From Chimonanthus salicifolius (Eukaryota; Streptophyta; Magnoliopsida; Laurales; Calycanthaceae), in assembly GCA_013350335.1 (NCBI GenBank), contig CM023533.1, positions 27,386,869 to 27,450,868 on the forward strand: a DNA stretch of 64,000 nucleotides, written 5' to 3'. The position numbers were made by a program, and so were the translations under genes. Numbering within the stretch: the first letter of the stretch is position 1; each line of letters begins with the position of its first letter. The notes under the pieces are model-generated. The model made no database searches and was not told the origin of the DNA. It saw only the letters and a program-made list of their open reading frames with translations. This document shows positions 59,602-64,000 of this stretch, one piece after another.

Positions 59602-60109
59602 TCAATTGAGTTTGATGGAAAGAATAATTAGTTGCCTATTATTAAAACAACATAAAATTCATGAATTATATATATTTTTTAAAATTTAAATATTTAATAA
59701 AGTTAATTTTGTGACGACTTGACCAATAAGCAAATATATGTAACAAGCTCCTTTGTTATATGGAATGCATGAAACGAGATATTTTATCTTTTTTCATCAA
59801 TGAGTCTACAAATGTGAACCGGGATTAATCTAAAATAAATTTTCATTTTTCATTTGAAGTAGCAAGTTGCCTCAACGATAATAATAATAATAAACCATGA
59901 CAATTATTCATTTGATGTAGTGGTTACAGATCTTAGCTGAAATCCAAAATATTGGTTGAGATTTTTAAGTCTAATTTGAGACTAATATTTGAATTTTCAA
60001 ATTTCAGCTTATATTTTAAAATAATACTAAAATATTAAAATTAAAATCAAGTAAAGAAGGAAAAAACTGTCCATCCAGAATTTGTACTTGAGTGCATGCA
60101 TCAAGATTT

Positions 60110-60440
60110 AAAATATCGACCGATGCGATATATATCGGTCGTATGATTATAATATAAGTCGATATAGGCAATATATCAACTCACTATCAGTTGATATTGA
60201 TAAAAATCAATTTTTTAAAAAGCTTGATATCAGCCAATATTTGCTATATCAGAGCAATATCGATCATGATATCGTTCGATATTTTTATTTTTAGAAATTA
60301 AAAAAAAAAAAAGCTCGAACATTTTTTAATTTCTTAAAATTTTTTATTCAAGAAAAAAAGGAATGCCCGATATTTTTTTTTTAAAAGGGGGGGATATCCG
60401 AGATATTGGAAGATACCCCTTTTACAAAATCCGATATAAA
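60110..60440. repeat. Degenerate ATATCGG/CCGATAT repeat region (second locus)
   Basis: Same vocabulary as 4938-5335: GCGATATATATCGGTC, GATATCAGCC and CGATATTT in both orientations. Confidence 0.55.
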
Positions 60441-60929
60441 AACCTTTGCCTCAGAGCATAGTCACAAATATCGTTCTCAAAATATTAATGACAATTAATA
60501 ATATTGAGATATTTCAAATTTTTGCTGAGAAATAAACTGGAAAGTTTCACAAAAAATATTAAAAATATAACAAATAAAAATATTAATATAGAATTTATCG
60601 GTATTTTATCAAAAATTTATCGAGATAGTATCACAATATTACTATTTTATTATAATTTTATCGAAAATTTACTCTAAAATAAATCTTGAGATATTTACCG
60701 TAATTGTTATTTTACCTAAAAAAATACGGTAAATTTGAAAATAGCTAGATTTTTTTGACATACGACAGTACGAGAGGTCAGGCATCCTAGATTCCGTACC
60801 ACCTTGATTAAGGACAAAATGATCCAACAAATCAGAACCATTCACTTCATCCTTGCTCTTTTGAGTCTTCATTCTTGACGCTCTTGGTTGTGATTTTCTT
60901 TATTCTTGTTCTAAAGAAAGAGCAATTGT

Positions 60930-62902
60930 ATGGCTGATGAGAGCTGCTTCGTGGAGATCCGGTTGCCGGAGCAGAAATCCGACGGTGGGCATCTCTTCCC
61001 GTCGGTGGTTGGTCCCGGCCCTGCTATTGGGTCGGATTTGAGTCGATTGACGGAGGCGATAAAGGAGAAGAAGGCATGGTTGGAGGAATTGTTGAAAGAG
61101 AGTGGAGCGATTCTGATGAGGGGGTTTGGTGTGGAGGCGGCATCAGATTTTAACAATGTGGTGGAGGCTTTCGGATATGAGGAGGTGGCTTACACTGGAG
61201 GCACTGGTACTCGAAGCAGAGTGGTGGGAAGGGTCTACACCGCCAACGAGGCTCCTCCTCATCATATCATTTCCTTCCACCATGAAACGTCCTATGTATA
61301 TTTCTTTTTCAATTATCATTATTATTATTATTATTCTTTTATTATTCAACACTTGTGAATTGAACAGAGCCTTATCACTTTTTGATCAACACTTGTATCA
61401 TTTCATTGAGGTTCAGTTTGGTACTTGAATGATTCAATGTTTTGGACATATAAATAATCCGTTGCATTAGTTCTAATTGTACTGTAATCTGAACAGTCTA
61501 CCAATTTCCCCTACAAATTGTTTTTCTTCTGCGACGAGGAACCAAAAAGAGGAGGAGGAACTCCCATAGTTCTCAGCCACCTTATTTACCAAAAAATGAA
61601 AGAAAGGTTCCCAGAGTTTGTAGAAAAACTGGAGGAGCACGGCGTGATCTACACTCGAGTAGTAGGAGATGAATATGATTCCTCTTCTCCAACTGGTCGT
61701 AGTTGGAAGCAGTCATTTTCAACAGATGATAAATCCATAGCTGAAAAAAGGTTTGATACTTCATTGATCAAATGATTTTTTAGGGGTGTATCTTATACAC
61801 AATTCAATATAATGTTCTGCAATCTATTTTGTTTACAATATTCACTATTCTACTAAAAAAATCTCTGATTGGAGAACCAACATTCTTTTATGACCACAAA
61901 AAAAACTTACAAATACCAAGTTATGCAGTGCACAAGCCTAGTCAACTTCAAACCAACAAATCAGACATGATTGAAAGATAAATCTAAGAATGCTTGGAAG
62001 GAAGTATTGTTTGAGTGCGGAGGTGGGAATGTTCCAAATTTCTACTTTTGTGTACTTTTACAGGCCTAGGATTGTTTGAATATGATTATAGTTTTATGCT
62101 ACATTTATTTATTTTCTAATGAAGGCATGAAGTCAATGTCGTAAGGGCCTAGTTGGTAGTTGGGAATTTTTTTGTTACTTTTGTGGAGTTTGATTGTCAG
62201 ATATTTTCTGGTGATCCTATCTCCACTGGTCTATTCAGGGATCGAGCAATTTTGTAATTTTTGCATTATATGTTGTAGCCCTAATTAGAGCAGTATATAA
62301 TGTCTATTTTCACAAGAGAGGACAGAATGGGCGAAAATTATAACAGGCACGGACGTCTCTTCTTCTTTTGTTTTTTCCTATGAGCATAATGGATCTGGTT
62401 TTGAACCCGTGGACGTACCGAAAGAGAATTACGTAAATCCTTGTGTCTTTGTGTGTGATTGATCTGTGTTTTGTTCTTCCATCTATTGTTTGTGCGCTTC
62501 TATTCACAACATTTTTTATGATGTTTGTTCTTTCAAATCAATTGTGACCATATATTATCTCACAGGGCTGCGGATGTTGGCATGCAATTGGAATGGATAG
62601 AAGGTGGGGTGAAAAGGATTTCAGGTCCAATGCCAGCCATCAGAATGGATGAACTCCGGGGGCACAAAGTTTGGTTCAATAGTATAATTTCAAGCTGGAA
62701 AACTGGAGATGTAGTTGCTTATGGAGATGGACTGGTACTGCTATCTGAGATTGTTTCTGAATGCCAGAAGTTAATGGAAGAGGAATGTGTTACTATTCCA
62801 TGGCAGAAGGGTGATATTCTGCTGATCGATAACCTCTCTGTTCTTCACTCCCGTCAACCATTCGTTCCCCCACGGCGCGTTCTTGTTTCACTCTGCAAAT
62901 GA
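60930..62902 (+). CDS. Clavaminate synthase-like Fe(II)/2-oxoglutarate oxygenase (TauD family), copy B, 318 aa
   Basis: Three exons: 60930-61295, 61497-61750, 62566-62902 (366 + 254 + 337 nt, phases consistent). Intron positions match copy A and the middle exon has the same length. Iron ligands His117 and Glu119 (SFHHET) and distal His301 (VLHSRQ) are present, as is PPRRVLVSLCK at the end. Compared with copy A, about eight residues are missing in the last exon where copy A has AAYTGWKDARNDPTK. The residues after HHE also differ (TSYSTNFPYK versus MAQVPEFPSK). The paralogue is clearly diverged but looks functional: no stops, canonical splice sites. The differing residues lie near the active site, so substrate use may differ (inference). 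Confidence 0.9.
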
Positions 62903-64000
62903 AGGACAGTCTCTTGGTTTTAATGCATGAATTGTTTGCTAAGGTGCCAAGTTATACTTTCTTCTAGTGTTCTAGTGAGCAAGACTGTTGATATAGTAGG
63001 CCTACCATGGCCAAAGAGAGTCTCAGAAGGCTCTCATATTGGAATAACCTTTTTCTTCTGCTGTTAGTTCATGTTCTATTTTTTTGCAGGTTACTGCTCA
63101 AAGGTTTACCAATCAACAACAAAGAAGATTTGGGTCATCTTCTATTTAGACCATCGCTAATTTAATCAAAGATTTGTGTTATCAAGACCCCTAATTCTCC
63201 CCGAATACATGGGTGTTATGTGAAACTTAGAATGCACGCAACCTTCTTAAGCTTTATTTAATTTTGTACCTTCCCTTCCCTTTCTTCTGTATTTTTATAA
63301 TTGGGTTGGCGGTGCCCATCTATATGTATTTTATATTTGAAGGTTTTGAGAAATTATCTAATCTCATGGTTTGACCTGAATGGAAGTCAACCCACTTTAT
63401 ATGGTCCACCTTAATATCTCTATATGTGACAAATGGTTGGATAAGATTAAGTTTACATAGCAATTTTAAAATATTCAAAATTTGGGGTTCATGTACATAA
63501 AGTTGAGAAGCTACTTAGTTGTCGAACCTAGTAATGGTGTAGACAGTTGAAAGTGTAAAGAGATGGGATAAAGAAATATACAGTAGATCTATAACATTGT
63601 GGTGTACGATAGAGTCAAATCAAAAAGTAGAATTTGAAAATCTGATTCTACATATATGAGATTTTGACTACAATAATGATGATGATACAAAATTTGATGA
63701 TTATAATCCTTATCAGCAGGCACAGTTAACAGAGTTGAGTGAAAAAATATAACTCAAACGGTACAGTGTATTGCTGTCATAAAAGAAAAGTTGGGAGTAT
63801 GGGAACGGCTGTTGCGCCGATATGTCACGTGTTAGCCCGTAGCGGCTGCTAAGGTTTCTCTCTCATCTTGTTTTTTTTAAAAAAAAATTATGAAAATTGT
63901 ACAGAAAATCAAGAAAAATATGAGCTTCATTTCTATATAATTTTTTCATTATTTCACGGTCATTTATATATTTAAATATAATTTTGAAGTTATGAAATCA
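62903..64000. other. 3' region of oxygenase copy B and intergenic DNA
   Basis: The first few hundred bases should be 3' UTR. The remainder is AT-rich and no further gene is supported before the window ends. Confidence 0.5.

Larger units (their letters stand above)
57765..60929. other. Region between the two head-to-head oxygenase genes
   Basis: 3.16 kb upstream of both genes, so each promoter should lie near its end. Holds a Stowaway MITE (58451-58632), a SINE 3' end (about 59090-59175), a probable solo LTR (59363-59601) and ATATCGG-type repeats (60110-60440). No TATA box could be assigned with confidence. Confidence 0.6.

Noticed and set aside
1..64000. CRISPR arrays, rRNA genes, prokaryotic operons
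   Set aside because: None found; tandem repeats here are minisatellite- or element-type, and gene structure is eukaryotic.

Overview
This is a window of flowering-plant nuclear DNA: AT-rich, with intron-split genes, GT-AG splice sites, and many retroelements, SINEs and MITEs. No prokaryotic features are present. I place the organism only as an angiosperm outside the grasses; anything closer is a guess.

Host genes. Four can be rebuilt exon by exon, with reading phases that agree at every junction. (1) A small membrane-anchored cytochrome b5-like gene lies on the minus strand (26305-31620, 5 coding exons, 119 aa, with a probable non-coding first exon near 33862). (2) A LysM receptor-like kinase of the LYK3 type lies on the plus strand (38889-54425, 11 exons, 662 aa). 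(3, 4) Two paralogues of the clavaminate synthase-like/TauD Fe(II)/2-oxoglutarate oxygenase family are arranged head to head (56422-57764 minus, 324 aa; 60930-62902 plus, 318 aa), each with three exons and both with a 254-nt middle exon.

Viral DNA. From about 11.4 to 22.9 kb lies an endogenous pararetrovirus (Caulimoviridae; the movement-coat-protease-RT-RNase H polyprotein plus a separate ORF2 resembles Florendovirus/Petuvirus). Two near-identical copies face each other tail to tail, giving a roughly 4.1-kb inverted repeat around a 1.5-kb centre. Both copies carry defects: a truncated 5' end, a frameshift, an ORF2 stop and an altered protease motif.

Mobile elements. 0-11 kb holds a complete TRIM (234-811), tRNA-type SINEs, a dispersed 145-bp repeat and a 1.5-kb foldback DNA transposon (7680-9203) whose arms each carry a small ORF. 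28.2-29.8 kb holds LINE 3' ends inside a cytochrome b5-like intron. A 5.4-kb Ty3/gypsy element (45280-50694) that has lost most of its pol region sits in intron 9 of the kinase gene. RTE-type LINE relics lie in kinase introns 2, 6 and probably 10. A Stowaway MITE (58451-58632) and a probable solo LTR (59363-59601) lie between the two oxygenase genes.

The rest is AT-rich intergenic or intronic DNA with microsatellites and decayed repeats. The four genes do not form a pathway. The window is best read as ordinary host genes with heavy, partly nested element insertion, plus one large viral inverted repeat that could be a source of double-stranded RNA.
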